64,000 bases of DNA from Salinispora mooreana (lineage in GTDB: Bacteria > Actinomycetota > Actinomycetes > Mycobacteriales > Micromonosporaceae), in NCBI RefSeq assembly GCF_000379065.1, contig NZ_KB900614.1:4612333-4676332 (forward strand). Reading direction: 5' to 3'. Below the pieces are notes generated by a model. It did no database searches. It was not told the origin of the DNA and saw nothing but the letters and a program-made list of their open reading frames with translations. A program made the translations under genes and the position numbers. Position 1 is the first letter of the stretch, and each line of letters opens with the position of its first letter. This document shows, in pieces, positions 1-8,860 of the stretch.

Positions 1-1205
1 TGCGGCCGTTCCACCTGAATATCGCGCAGACGGAGCTCGACGATCTACGGCAACGGCTGGCCAGCACCCGGATGCCACCTGAGCTGACCGGCGTGGGCTG
101 GACTCGCGGGATGCCGCTCGCCTACCTCCATGAGCTTGTCGAGTACTGGCGCAGCGGTTTCGACTGGCGCGGAGCGGAGCGCCGAATCAACTCCTACCCG
201 CAGTTCACCACCGAAATCGATGGCCAGCGAATGCATTTCTTTCATATGCGCTCGCCACATCGCGACGCGACGCCGCTGCTGATGATCCACGGCTGGCCCG
301 GCCTCAACACCGAGTTCCTTGACCTACTCGGGCCGTTGACTGACCCGGTCGCCCACGGCGGTGATCCAGGTGACGCTTTTCATGTGGTGCTGCCAGCGCT
401 TCCCGGGTTTGGCTTCTCCTCGCCGGTGACGGAGGTCGGTTGGGACATCCCGCGGATGGCCCCTGCGTTGGTAGAGCTGATGCGCCGTCTCGGTTATGAG
501 CGGTATGTCACTCAGGGGGGTGACGCCGGCTCGCTCGTCGCGCAGGCGGTGGCTGCTGCCGACCCGAAGCGGGTCACTGGCGTCCATGTCAACATGCTGC
601 TCACCTTCCCGTCGGGAGATCCGGCAGAGGTGGCGTCATTTGACGAGGTCGACCAAGCCCGGTTGAGTAAGCTAGAGTATTTCGACGAACACCTATCAGG
701 TTACATGAAGTTGCAAGCAACCCGACCGCAGTCGCTCGCCTATGCGCTTACGGACTCACCGGCCGGGCAGCTCGCCTGGATTGCAGAGCGATTTCGGGAG
801 TGGACCGACCCCAACCATGATGGTGTCCTCCCGGTCTCGATGGACTACCTGTTGACGCTGGTAAGCATCTACTGGTTCACCCGGACTGCTGGCTCGTCGG
901 GGCAGTTCTACTACGAGGACCGCGACAACGTCCGAAAGGCCAGGGCCGCGGAGAAGCCTCAACCACTGGAGCAGCCCGTTGGCGTAGCCGTGTTCCCGCA
1001 CGACATTTTCGTGCCAATCCGCTCACTGGCGATGCGCGACATACCATCCATATCTCATTGGACTGAGTTTGACCGCGGTGGACATTTCCCGGCGTTGGAG
1101 CAGCCGGACCTGCTGGTGAATGATCTACGCACCTTCACTCGTTCGTTGCCAGCACATCGCACCCAAACCATTGTCGGTGGTATACATCAACTCGGCACAG
1201 CGTAG
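1..1205 (+). CDS. Epoxide hydrolase (EHN/alpha-beta hydrolase), 5' partial
   Basis: The reading frame is open from base 3 and enters with RPFHLNIAQTELDDLRQRLA, which is the start of an epoxide hydrolase N-terminal (EHN) domain. The gene therefore begins just outside the window, and the first internal ATG at 72 is not its start. The alpha/beta hydrolase core follows, with the oxyanion motif HGWPG, the nucleophile elbow GGDAGS (Asp nucleophile) and the C-terminal GGHFPALEQP His. Epoxide hydrolases of this family open epoxide intermediates in enediyne pathways (SgcF, NcsF2 type). The location beside an enediyne locus makes that role plausible but unproven. SD-led gene 2 follows 32 bp downstream, so the two are probably cotranscribed. 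Confidence 0.88.
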   Translation, partial: RPFHLNIAQTELDDLRQRLASTRMPPELTGVGWTRGMPLAYLHELVEYWRSGFDWRGAERRINSYPQFTTEIDGQRMHFFHMRSPHRDATPLLMIHGWPGLNTEFLDLLGPLTDPVAHGGDPGDAFHVVLPALPGFGFSSPVTEVGWDIPRMAPALVELMRRLGYERYVTQGGDAGSLVAQAVAAADPKRVTGVHVNMLLTFPSGDPAEVASFDEVDQARLSKLEYFDEHLSGYMKLQATRPQSLAYALTDSPAGQLAWIAERFREWTDPNHDGVLPVSMDYLLTLVSIYWFTRTAGSSGQFYYEDRDNVRKARAAEKPQPLEQPVGVAVFPHDIFVPIRSLAMRDIPSISHWTEFDRGGHFPALEQPDLLVNDLRTFTRSLPAHRTQTIVGGIHQLGTA

Positions 1206-1237
1206 CCGCCTCCGACAAAATCCCTAAAGGAGGAAGC

Positions 1238-2542
1238 GTGACCGACGTCGTGGTGGATGCCTGGCTGGCAGACTTGACCTTCCCCAACTATATGGACTCA
1301 CTTCACCAGCTTGCCCGCCGATTCGAAGCCGCGCACCCCGGCTACCAGGTACGCATTCGTGGACTGCACTTCGAGGACATTGCATCGGCCGCCGACCAGG
1401 CCGCCGCCGATGGACGGCTACCAGCCATCGTGGAGTACTACTACACCTCGATGCCGGACGCGCTCGACACCCGCGACCGCGCGAATAGACCGGCGTTTGT
1501 CCCGGTCGAGAGGGCTGTGGCCGGGCGTGCGGAGGTGCTCAACGAGCCGGTGGTCCTCGACGACCTACAGCCCGCCCTACGTGCGCAGTACGTCTGGCAG
1601 GGTGAGTTGTATTCGCTGCCGACGGTAGCTACCTCGTTTCACCTGTTCGCGAACATGACGCTACTACGGGCGGCCGGCGTAACCGAGATTCCGCAGACGT
1701 GGCAACAGCTACGAGCTGCGTGTGAAGAGATTGCGCGGACTTCGGGTGGGCCGCCGCATGCGATCACCTGGGCTAATAACGGAATTTCGTTCCAGCACGC
1801 TGTAGCCGTGCAGGGCGGTGCCATCGCCGACCGGGACAATGGTCGGTCCGGGCGGGCCCGGAAACTGGACTTCACCACGGACGAGATGTTGGCGTGGGTA
1901 GCGTGGTGGCGGCAGCTGCATGCCGACGGGCTATACGTCTATACGGGTGAACCAGAGGACTGGTTCGGCACGTTTGAGCTATTCGCCGAAGAGCAGGTGG
2001 CGTTTCGGCTCAGCTCGTCCAACGACATCGCCGCCACTGCGCAGGCAGCAGAGGCCAAGGGATTCGAGCTCGCGGTCGCAGACTTTCCCCACAACGCCGA
2101 CGTCCCGCACGCCGGCAATGTGGTTGCCGGCACCTCGCTATGGCTGGCCGATGGCCTCGAGCCGGCGGTCCGGGATGGGGCGTTGGCCTTCATGCAGTTC
2201 CTGGCCAATCCGCGCAACGCCGCTGAGTACCACAAGGCACACAGTTTTGTCCCGGTGACCCGCTCGGCATATCGCCTGCTCGAGGAAGAGGGCTGGTTTA
2301 CTGAGCACCCGTATCACCAGGCTCCCAACCGCCAGCTCGACCTGTGGTCGCCGCAACGACCGACCACCGGGGCTCTGGTCGGCAGGTATTTCCAGATTCA
2401 ACAGGTGATGACCCGCGCCATGCACGATGTGTTGCTCGCTGGTGCACAGCCACGGGAGAGGTTCGCCGAGGCGACTGCCGAGGCGCAGCGGATGCTCGAT
2501 GAATACCACGCCCGGCACTCCGGATCCGCACTGGTCGGTTGA
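1238..2542 (+). CDS. Family 1 extracellular solute-binding protein lacking a signal peptide
   Basis: The 434-residue product has the two-lobed architecture of ABC sugar-binding proteins: an early VVVDAWLADLTFPNY strand, the YSLPTVATSFHLFANMTLL hinge region, PQTWQQLRAACEEIA, and a C-terminal FLANPRNAAEYHKAHSFVPV. The GTG start at 1238 follows a near-perfect SD (AAAGGAGG, 1226-1233), so the start is secure. The protein begins almost directly in the fold, with no signal peptide, TAT motif or lipobox. No permease or ATPase gene is adjacent. A cytoplasmic binding or sequestering role is therefore possible. Function is inferred from family only. It appears to be in an operon with the epoxide hydrolase. 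Confidence 0.8.
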   Translation: MTDVVVDAWLADLTFPNYMDSLHQLARRFEAAHPGYQVRIRGLHFEDIASAADQAAADGRLPAIVEYYYTSMPDALDTRDRANRPAFVPVERAVAGRAEVLNEPVVLDDLQPALRAQYVWQGELYSLPTVATSFHLFANMTLLRAAGVTEIPQTWQQLRAACEEIARTSGGPPHAITWANNGISFQHAVAVQGGAIADRDNGRSGRARKLDFTTDEMLAWVAWWRQLHADGLYVYTGEPEDWFGTFELFAEEQVAFRLSSSNDIAATAQAAEAKGFELAVADFPHNADVPHAGNVVAGTSLWLADGLEPAVRDGALAFMQFLANPRNAAEYHKAHSFVPVTRSAYRLLEEEGWFTEHPYHQAPNRQLDLWSPQRPTTGALVGRYFQIQQVMTRAMHDVLLAGAQPRERFAEATAEAQRMLDEYHARHSGSALVG

Positions 2543-2545
2543 AGC

Positions 2546-2591
2546 GGAAAGCCCGGCTGGTGAGCAGTCAGTGCCACCGACCGGGCCTTCC
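2546..2591. terminator. Hairpin between convergent genes
   Basis: GGAAAGCCCGG pairs with CCGGGCCTTCC (one bulge), and an inner CTGGTG pairs with CCACC. It lies between the solute-binding protein gene and the convergent FAD oxidase gene, so it probably terminates both transcripts. Confidence 0.6.
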
Positions 2592-2602
2592 GGGCATCGT
2601 CG

Positions 2603-4150
2603 TTAGTCGGGCAGTCGGATCGAGAGCGCGTGGCGGAACTCGTTGCGTGGGTCGTAGCGCTGTTTCACCCGCTGCAACCGTGGGTAGTTGTCTTTGTAGT
2701 ACAGGGTGTGCCAAGGCACACCTGAGGTGTTCCACTCCGGGTCCGCTAGGTCTCGGTCGGGGTAGTTGATGTACGAGCCGTCATTGCGGTCATTGGGAAC
2801 CGGCACGCCGCCGGTGTCGCGGTAGACGTCTCGGTAGACCTCGCGGATGTGCCGGATCCGTCGCTCGTCTTCACTCTCCGATGACCACGAGGCGAGCCAT
2901 GCGGCCTTGAGAATGCTGTCGCGTTGAGCGATCGCGGTGGCGTCTGCGGGCACGACGTTGACCTGCCCGCCGTATCCGATAAGGATCATGTGTAGGGAGC
3001 GCTCGTCATCGGTGGCGAGATGCCGGTACGCGGTAGCGATCTGTTCCGCCGTGTACCCCTTGCGAAGGTAGGCCGCCTTCAACTTGAACCGTCGTACCGT
3101 CATACCGCCCGGCTCCCCACGATTGGGGAACGACATGAAGTACAGCCAGGGCATGACGTCTTCCGTGTTTCGCATGACCGGCTCGACACTCAGGCTATCG
3201 GCTGCGGCATCGAAGTAGTCATTGATGAGGCCCTCGGCGTTGGGTAGGTCGTCGTCAACCATGGCACCGACGGAAATTACGGATCCGCTTCGGTGGGTGG
3301 CGTAGAAGAAGGCCATGATGTTGGCGCCGGGGCTTCCGGGTCTGCTGTTGTGCTCGAACCAGGTTCCGACGTTGCTGACCAGCCGGACGAAGTCCTGCTC
3401 GGACATTGCCTCCCAGGACCAGGCCACCATTCCGGTGCGCCACCGGGTCGGGGCTTTGGGTAGGAGTTCCGCTGGATTGGTCGAGGTGACACCGGGAGTA
3501 CGGAGCCAATAGCGAGTGACGATGCCAAAGTTGCCGCCACCAGCGCCGGTGTGTGCCCACCACAGGTCATGGTGCGGGTCATCCGGATGGTCGGTGGCGA
3601 CCACGGCTTCGGCGTGGCCGTCCTCGTTGACGACCACCACCTCGACCGCGCACAGGTAGTCGACGGCCGAACCAAGGCGACGTGACAGCGGGCCAAAACC
3701 GCCGCCAACCAGATGTCCGCCGATGCCGACCTCGGTGCCCTCGCCGATCGGCAGGGTGACGCCCCACGTCTTGTACATCTGCCGATAGACCTCACCGACG
3801 GTGGCACCCGGCTGCAATGCGAATGCCTGTCGATGTTGATCGAAGGACACCGTGTTCATTTCCGACAAGTCAATCAGGACGCCACCAGTGGTGGATGCGG
3901 ACCCCTCAAAGCCATGTCCACCGCTGCGAACAGTGATCCGATGGCCCTCCGCAACCGCTCGATTGACCGCCTGGACCACCTGCGCCGTGTCCACCGGCAC
4001 ACAGACGTAGTCAACGTCGGCTACGAAGCGCTGGTTGTACCCCCGACGGACGCTTTCGTACCGCGGGTCCGCTCTGGTGATGGTGGCGATCGCCGAGGTG
4101 TTGTACGGCGCGTCTGGATGCGGCGGCTGCATGTCGTACGTGTGGGTCAC
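2603..4150 (-). CDS. FAD-linked oxidase, berberine-bridge (BBE) type
   Basis: The PCMH-type FAD-binding domain occupies roughly residues 40-225. It contains RSGGHGFEG, in which His79 is the expected 8-alpha-histidyl FAD attachment site. The second attachment Cys of bicovalent BBE enzymes appears to be Gly138 (EGTEVGIGGH), so flavin linkage is probably single. The substrate domain ends in YDPRNEFRHALSI, the usual BBE C-terminus. The GTG start at 4150 follows GGGAGG 8-9 bases upstream. The longer open frame to 4243 overlaps the upstream gene and lacks family similarity. It is the last gene of a minus-strand run from 8860. Such enzymes oxidise alcohols or catalyse C-C or C-N ring closures in secondary metabolism; the substrate here is unknown. 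Confidence 0.88.
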   Translation of the reverse strand: MTHTYDMQPPHPDAPYNTSAIATITRADPRYESVRRGYNQRFVADVDYVCVPVDTAQVVQAVNRAVAEGHRITVRSGGHGFEGSASTTGGVLIDLSEMNTVSFDQHRQAFALQPGATVGEVYRQMYKTWGVTLPIGEGTEVGIGGHLVGGGFGPLSRRLGSAVDYLCAVEVVVVNEDGHAEAVVATDHPDDPHHDLWWAHTGAGGGNFGIVTRYWLRTPGVTSTNPAELLPKAPTRWRTGMVAWSWEAMSEQDFVRLVSNVGTWFEHNSRPGSPGANIMAFFYATHRSGSVISVGAMVDDDLPNAEGLINDYFDAAADSLSVEPVMRNTEDVMPWLYFMSFPNRGEPGGMTVRRFKLKAAYLRKGYTAEQIATAYRHLATDDERSLHMILIGYGGQVNVVPADATAIAQRDSILKAAWLASWSSESEDERRIRHIREVYRDVYRDTGGVPVPNDRNDGSYINYPDRDLADPEWNTSGVPWHTLYYKDNYPRLQRVKQRYDPRNEFRHALSIRLPD

Positions 4151-4194
4151 GTGGATTCCTCCCAAGCTATGGTTGCCGTACCGGCCGCACCTCT

Positions 4195-4899
4195 CTACAC
4201 CGGCTGGACCTCGGGCCGCCTGTCGGTGTGGTAGATCCACCACTGAACAAGCGCGAGATTAAGGACCCACCCGATCCAGCGAGCCGCCTCCAACAGGTAG
4301 GCGACGTCGATGGGCTCCGGTAGAGCGAGCCCGCCACGGACGATGATGTTGCCCCAGACGTTGTTCATCACGACGGCAAAGCTGTAGAGCATCCAGCGAC
4401 GGTGCTGTGCGTAGCGCCCCTGGCGGGCTCGGATGAACCCCATCGTGGTCGTGAAGATCCAGACCAGGGTCGCCGCGCTGACGCCGATTTGCCCAATTGG
4501 CGGTGCGAACCGCACGATGATCAGCCCAATGACGCCGCTGATGATCGCCGCGACCACGTAGAGCCGACCGCTGACCCGGTGGACGCGCGGACGCGTGCGT
4601 CGTAGGTGAGGCCACAACTGGAGCACGACCGTGACCATCGCGATGGTGCCGAAGGCCATGTGTGCCAGGAGCAGTGGGTAGTAGGCCGGGAACCCGTCGT
4701 GCGGAGGCATTGGCGCGGTCGCCGGGTCGAGTTCCCGGAACGGAGTCAGGTTGTAGACGATAAAGCCAATATTTATGAGCGCCAAAGGAATGATCCACGG
4801 CCGTCGCCACCAGGGGCGCGGCGGCTGGGAAGCACCCGCACCCGGGCGAGCCCCGGTAGTGTCGGTGGGGGAGACGGCGTGTTCAGTGTGTTGTGTCAT
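4195..4899 (-). CDS. DUF2306 membrane protein
   Basis: The 234-residue protein has a Pro-rich cytosolic N-terminus and then about six hydrophobic segments, beginning with IIPLALINIGFIVYNL. The family-type motifs RVHRVSGRLYV and QHRRWMLYSFA carry conserved His/Arg residues. DUF2306 proteins resemble small heme- or quinone-linked membrane proteins, but the function is undefined. The start is supported by AGGAG about 9 bases upstream. It lies 31 bp after the DUF2855 gene and 44 bp before the BBE oxidase, consistent with one operon. Confidence 0.75.
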   Translation of the reverse strand: MTQHTEHAVSPTDTTGARPGAGASQPPRPWWRRPWIIPLALINIGFIVYNLTPFRELDPATAPMPPHDGFPAYYPLLLAHMAFGTIAMVTVVLQLWPHLRRTRPRVHRVSGRLYVVAAIISGVIGLIIVRFAPPIGQIGVSAATLVWIFTTTMGFIRARQGRYAQHRRWMLYSFAVVMNNVWGNIIVRGGLALPEPIDVAYLLEAARWIGWVLNLALVQWWIYHTDRRPEVQPV

Positions 4900-4930
4900 C
4901 CGGACAACTCCTGTTCAACCGACGGTGCCG

Positions 4931-5998
4931 CTACGGGGTGAGCACTTCGGCGCGGTCTGGCGGTACCTTTCCAGCGAGCACGGCGTGGACCGCGGCGGCG
5001 AGCGACTCAGGCCCTTCGGCATGGGTGACGGTGAGCCACTGCGCCGCGCCGGCCAGGAATTTTGCCTCTGCTTCGGCAAACCGACGTTTGTAGTTCCCCT
5101 CGCCCTGCACTGCCATGGCCTCCTGCTCGACGGCGGGCGTAAAGAACATCTGCGGCTCTGGCGGGCCCAGAGCTGGTGGCGCGAACGAGGTCCGGGGATG
5201 TGTGAAGCCGAGTAGCACCGTGGCGGTTAGGTTGGTGCCAAGGTGCCGGTAGACCGCCCGCATTCGCTCGACAGAGTTGGTGAGGTCAACGAGGACTGCT
5301 GGGCCGGTGACCGGTACGTGTGACAGGTCATCGTAGCCAGAGACTTTGTCGTAGAGGCCAAGGCCGTCGGTGAACTCTCTATGTTCGCTGGAGGTGAGCC
5401 CGAGGGTCGCGACACCGTCGCGGTTGGCCAGCTGGAAAGCCAGGCCGATCGCTGTCTTGCTTGACGCGCTGGTGATGACGACGGTGCATCCGCCCGAACC
5501 AGCCAGTCCGAGTACGAACTCGGCCGCATTGTATGACGCCGGGAAGAGCGGATGCAGCAAAGCCCGGCGGTCATCCAGGTGATGCGGTTGCGCGGCTTCG
5601 TAAGTGCGGTACCAGGTGTGGAGGAAGTCGCGTTCAGGCGTAGTGTCAACGAACCCCCCGGCCACCGGCTGCGGTGAGACCACGTGATGCGTCGACATCG
5701 GAAGATAGCCGAAGTGTCGGCTGTCGATCGGTAGGACTGGTGCCCGAGACTCGGTGACCGTCGCAAATCCCCAGGCGGGTACGATACCCCAGCCTTGCGG
5801 TGCCGCAAACGCGCTCATGAATCGCATGGGCGAGTCGCCGAAGCGCGCATAGGTGGCGGTGTTGGTAGTGATGCCCACCCGTTCAACGGTGAGGCGCGCC
5901 TCGCCAGGCTGCAGCGGACGTAGCCGGTTCGGGCGAATCTCGGTCGTGGTCAGGTCGTCGCGCCGGAACAGCAGGTCCCATCCGTGCGTCGTTGTCAT
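4931..5998 (-). CDS. DUF2855 family protein (MDR-like fold)
   Basis: The 355-residue protein matches the DUF2855 pattern. A GroES-like N-terminal half (WDLLFRRDDLTTTEIR, then VERVGITTNTATYARFGD) is followed by a nucleotide-binding-like half with VVITSASSKTAIGLAFQLA. This resembles quinone oxidoreductases of the medium-chain dehydrogenase superfamily. The canonical GxGxxG is replaced by TSASSKT, as is typical for the family. The start follows GGAAGG. It is the third gene of the five-gene minus-strand operon. Its role is unknown; an NADPH-dependent reduction in a tailoring pathway is inference only. Confidence 0.78.
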   Translation of the reverse strand: MTTTHGWDLLFRRDDLTTTEIRPNRLRPLQPGEARLTVERVGITTNTATYARFGDSPMRFMSAFAAPQGWGIVPAWGFATVTESRAPVLPIDSRHFGYLPMSTHHVVSPQPVAGGFVDTTPERDFLHTWYRTYEAAQPHHLDDRRALLHPLFPASYNAAEFVLGLAGSGGCTVVITSASSKTAIGLAFQLANRDGVATLGLTSSEHREFTDGLGLYDKVSGYDDLSHVPVTGPAVLVDLTNSVERMRAVYRHLGTNLTATVLLGFTHPRTSFAPPALGPPEPQMFFTPAVEQEAMAVQGEGNYKRRFAEAEAKFLAGAAQWLTVTHAEGPESLAAAVHAVLAGKVPPDRAEVLTP

Positions 5999-6103
5999 GT
6001 GTTTCCTTCCGTACTGCGAGGCTGTCCGGCATCGCTGGTACGAACGCCGAGTCCGGTGTGCACCGTGTTGCCGGGCTTCCGCAAATGTTTCTGGGCGCGT
6101 CGG

Positions 6104-7420
6104 TCAGGAGGCGTTACCGAGGACCTCGTCGATAGCATCGCCGAGGATGCCGCAGATTTCGTCTATTTCGCTGTCGTCGATGATGTACGCCGGTGCGATC
6201 ATGAGGGTGGGACCCATGCCCCGCACGATCATGCCGCGGCGCAGACAGGCCTGTTCGATGAGATCCCCGGGGTTGGTGCCGTTCGGGTCCGGGAAAGTGA
6301 TCCCCTGCAGGAGACCCAGGCCGTTCACCGTCCCACGCTCCGCGACTGTTCGCCTCAGCATCGCCTGCAGTGTGACCGACAGGTGCTGGATGCGTGGTAG
6401 GAAGCCGCCGGTGGCGAAAGCAGCGACGGCGGCCAGGCCTGCGCTCGCCGCGAGTGGGTTGCCGGAGTAGGTGTGCGTTGTGCCGAATGCCATCGGTCCG
6501 TCTGGAGTTCGGAATGGTTCTGCGACGCGTTCGCTGATGAGTAGCGCGGCTAGCGGCGCATACCCGCCGGAGAGACCTTTGCCCGCACAGAGTAGGTCAG
6601 GCGTGACGCCAAAGTGTTGGGCCGCGAAGTGGTGTCCAACCCGGCCGAAGCCGGTGACGATCTCATCGAAGACAAGAAGTATGTCGTGCCGGTCGCAGAT
6701 CTCACGGAGGCGGTGGAAGTAGAACGGATCGGGAACCTCCATCGAGCGGACCCCGCTGATCGGCTCCACGATCATGGCGGCGATCGAGTCCGGACTCTCC
6801 GCCTCGATCGTGCGCTCCACCAGTGCAGCAGCCTGCTCGGCAGCATCTTTCGGGGTGAGTCCACGCTGGGCGGCGACCGCCTCTGGAGGCCAGGTGTGCA
6901 CGACGGCCGGCATACCGTTGCCGAAGATTCCGACGGCGGGGTGACCGGTCAGCGCCAGCGCGCCGTAGGTGGAGCCGTGGTAGCTCTGGTAGTTGCTCAG
7001 GATCTTCTGCTTCGTCGGCTTTCCTCGCATGGCGTGGAACAGCCGGGACAACCGTACCGCCGACTCCACCGCCTCTGACCCGCCGCTGAGCAGCTTTACC
7101 GAGGTGATTTCCGCTGGTGCGAGGTCCACCAGGCCCTGCGCAAGCTGTATCGCGGCGCGGTTGGTGCCGTGCAACGGCGGATTGAAGGTGATGTTCTGGA
7201 TCTGCTCGGTCAGTGCGGTAACGATCGGTTGGTAGCCATAGCCGAAGCAGGTGACAAAGACGCCGGAGAGCGCGTCGAGGTACCTGCGGCCCTGCGCGTC
7301 GAACAGACGCACGCCTTCGCCGCGCTCGAACAGGATGGTCTGCGGGGTGAAGGGTAGCTCCGCGCAGAAGGCGCGAGTCTCAGTCGGCCACTGGAACGCC
7401 TGCTCCATCGTGGTTGCCAT
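6104..7420 (-). CDS. Class III PLP-dependent aminotransferase
   Basis: The 438-residue protein has the fold-type I layout: GGSEAVESAVRLSR for phosphate binding, NYQSYHGSTYGALALTG, the Asp motif LLVFDEIVTGFGRVG, and the PLP-lysine segment CAGKGLSGGYAPLAAL. FGTTHTYSGNPLAASAG completes the active site. It transfers an amino group from an omega-amino acid or amine donor to a keto or aldehyde acceptor. The setting between FAD oxidases suggests a pathway in which an oxidised carbonyl is aminated, but the substrate is not visible. An in-frame Met lies at residue 5. It is the second gene of the minus-strand operon starting at 8860. Confidence 0.9.
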   Translation of the reverse strand: MATTMEQAFQWPTETRAFCAELPFTPQTILFERGEGVRLFDAQGRRYLDALSGVFVTCFGYGYQPIVTALTEQIQNITFNPPLHGTNRAAIQLAQGLVDLAPAEITSVKLLSGGSEAVESAVRLSRLFHAMRGKPTKQKILSNYQSYHGSTYGALALTGHPAVGIFGNGMPAVVHTWPPEAVAAQRGLTPKDAAEQAAALVERTIEAESPDSIAAMIVEPISGVRSMEVPDPFYFHRLREICDRHDILLVFDEIVTGFGRVGHHFAAQHFGVTPDLLCAGKGLSGGYAPLAALLISERVAEPFRTPDGPMAFGTTHTYSGNPLAASAGLAAVAAFATGGFLPRIQHLSVTLQAMLRRTVAERGTVNGLGLLQGITFPDPNGTNPGDLIEQACLRRGMIVRGMGPTLMIAPAYIIDDSEIDEICGILGDAIDEVLGNAS

Positions 7421-7477
7421 GGCACCTACTTTCGGGGTGGGTTGGGTGGTTACAAGAACCGACGATCCGGGGGGTGC

Positions 7478-8860
7478 TCAATCGACATCGCTCCGTGCGT
7501 CGACCCGGAAGAGCCCTTCCGGGTCGACCCGCTGCCGGACCTGGGCAACGGACAGCACGTGTTCAGCGCTGAGATGCCGTTGCGGTCGCGTGAAGTCCTC
7601 GACGAAGCACGGCACCGTCCGCCCGGTGTCCCACGGCTGCAATACCCTGCGGATCTCATCGCAGTGCGTGCGGATCTCGTCGGCGTGGGCACGTGCCAGG
7701 ACCGGTCCGGAGCCGGCGTATGAGTACGCGGCGTCGAGTCGGTCGAGTGCTCCGCCCGCCCGTTCAGGGGCGCGGTAGGCGCCGCCCAGTTGTCGCAGTC
7801 CGCTGACGACCAGGGGAGACGTCGGACGGTTGCGGATCGCGTCGAGCAGGCGGTCGATCGCGGTAGCATCCAGGTCGCCGAGGAGCATGTGGTCACCGAG
7901 GAACGGCAACGGTGTGTGTGGGTCGCCATGCGCATTCAACACGTCGGTCGATGTTCCCTCCGACCAGGTGTCGAGTACGGGAGTCGCGATCGCCCGTAGC
8001 GGGCGGAGCAGGTCGTCGGCGTGCTGACGTGCGACCGTGATACCTGCGGGACGGGCGATGTGCACGGCACCGTCCACGGCAACAGTCGTACGCCCCGCGA
8101 GTTCCGGTGGTACCTCGGGCGCCGCGGGCAGGCGCAGGATGCGGATCGTGGTCGTCACGTCGCGTGGTGCGTGTGCCGCCCAGCGCATCCACGTCGCGAT
8201 GACCCGTTCGGCGGCGTGCTCAGGCCAGTAGGCGGCGCCGGTGATGACGGCCGTGACCGGCAGAAGCTCGATGTCCATCGCGGTCACCACGCCGAACCCA
8301 CCCCCGCCGCCGCGCAGCGCCCAGAACAGCTCAGGATCGTGCTCCTCGTCGACCCGGTGATGCCGACCGTCGGCGGTGAGAAGTTCCACCGCGCGGACCG
8401 TGTTGGCAGCTAGGCCGACGATGCGCCCGTAGGGGCTGAGTCCGCCGCCCAGGGCGTACCCCACCACGCCGACTGTGCCGGCCGACCCGTGTGCCGCGGT
8501 GAGTCCGTGCGGCGCCGCGGCCTCGACCACGGCCCGCCAGCGGGTGCCGGCGGGCACCCGGGCGGTCCGCCGTTCCGGGTCAACGCGTACCCCGCCGCGC
8601 AGATCCGTCCGGATCAGCAGCCCGTCCCGAACTGGCCGGCCGGCACCCGCTCCGTGTCCGGTGCTGTGGACGCGTACTCGCATGCCGCGTTCGCGTGCGA
8701 GTACGAGTGCCTCCCGGACTTCCGGGACGGAACGCACTGTCACGGCGGCTGCGGGCCGGGGCTGCGCGTGGAGGTTGAACACCTGTGTTGCATTGGTGAA
8801 GTCCGCGGTTCCGGGAAGCGGTAGCGCGCGGCCCTGGTGCCGTGCGGGTAGCGAGGTCAT
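7478..8860 (-). CDS. FAD-linked oxidase (PCMH-type, BBE-like)
   Basis: This 460-residue PCMH-type flavoprotein carries STGHGAGAG, where His69 is the likely covalent FAD site. GSAGTVGVVGYALGGGLS corresponds to the second FAD loop and lacks the Cys of bicovalent enzymes. GGGGGFGVVTAM and a C-terminal VDPEGLFRVDA close the fold. The start at 8860 is chosen because AAGGAG stands about 9 bases upstream; the frame open to 8911 has no RBS. It leads the minus-strand operon. It is distinct from the second FAD oxidase at 2603-4150, so the operon carries two non-identical flavin oxidases. Confidence 0.88.
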   Translation of the reverse strand: MTSLPARHQGRALPLPGTADFTNATQVFNLHAQPRPAAAVTVRSVPEVREALVLARERGMRVRVHSTGHGAGAGRPVRDGLLIRTDLRGGVRVDPERRTARVPAGTRWRAVVEAAAPHGLTAAHGSAGTVGVVGYALGGGLSPYGRIVGLAANTVRAVELLTADGRHHRVDEEHDPELFWALRGGGGGFGVVTAMDIELLPVTAVITGAAYWPEHAAERVIATWMRWAAHAPRDVTTTIRILRLPAAPEVPPELAGRTTVAVDGAVHIARPAGITVARQHADDLLRPLRAIATPVLDTWSEGTSTDVLNAHGDPHTPLPFLGDHMLLGDLDATAIDRLLDAIRNRPTSPLVVSGLRQLGGAYRAPERAGGALDRLDAAYSYAGSGPVLARAHADEIRTHCDEIRRVLQPWDTGRTVPCFVEDFTRPQRHLSAEHVLSVAQVRQRVDPEGLFRVDARSDVD

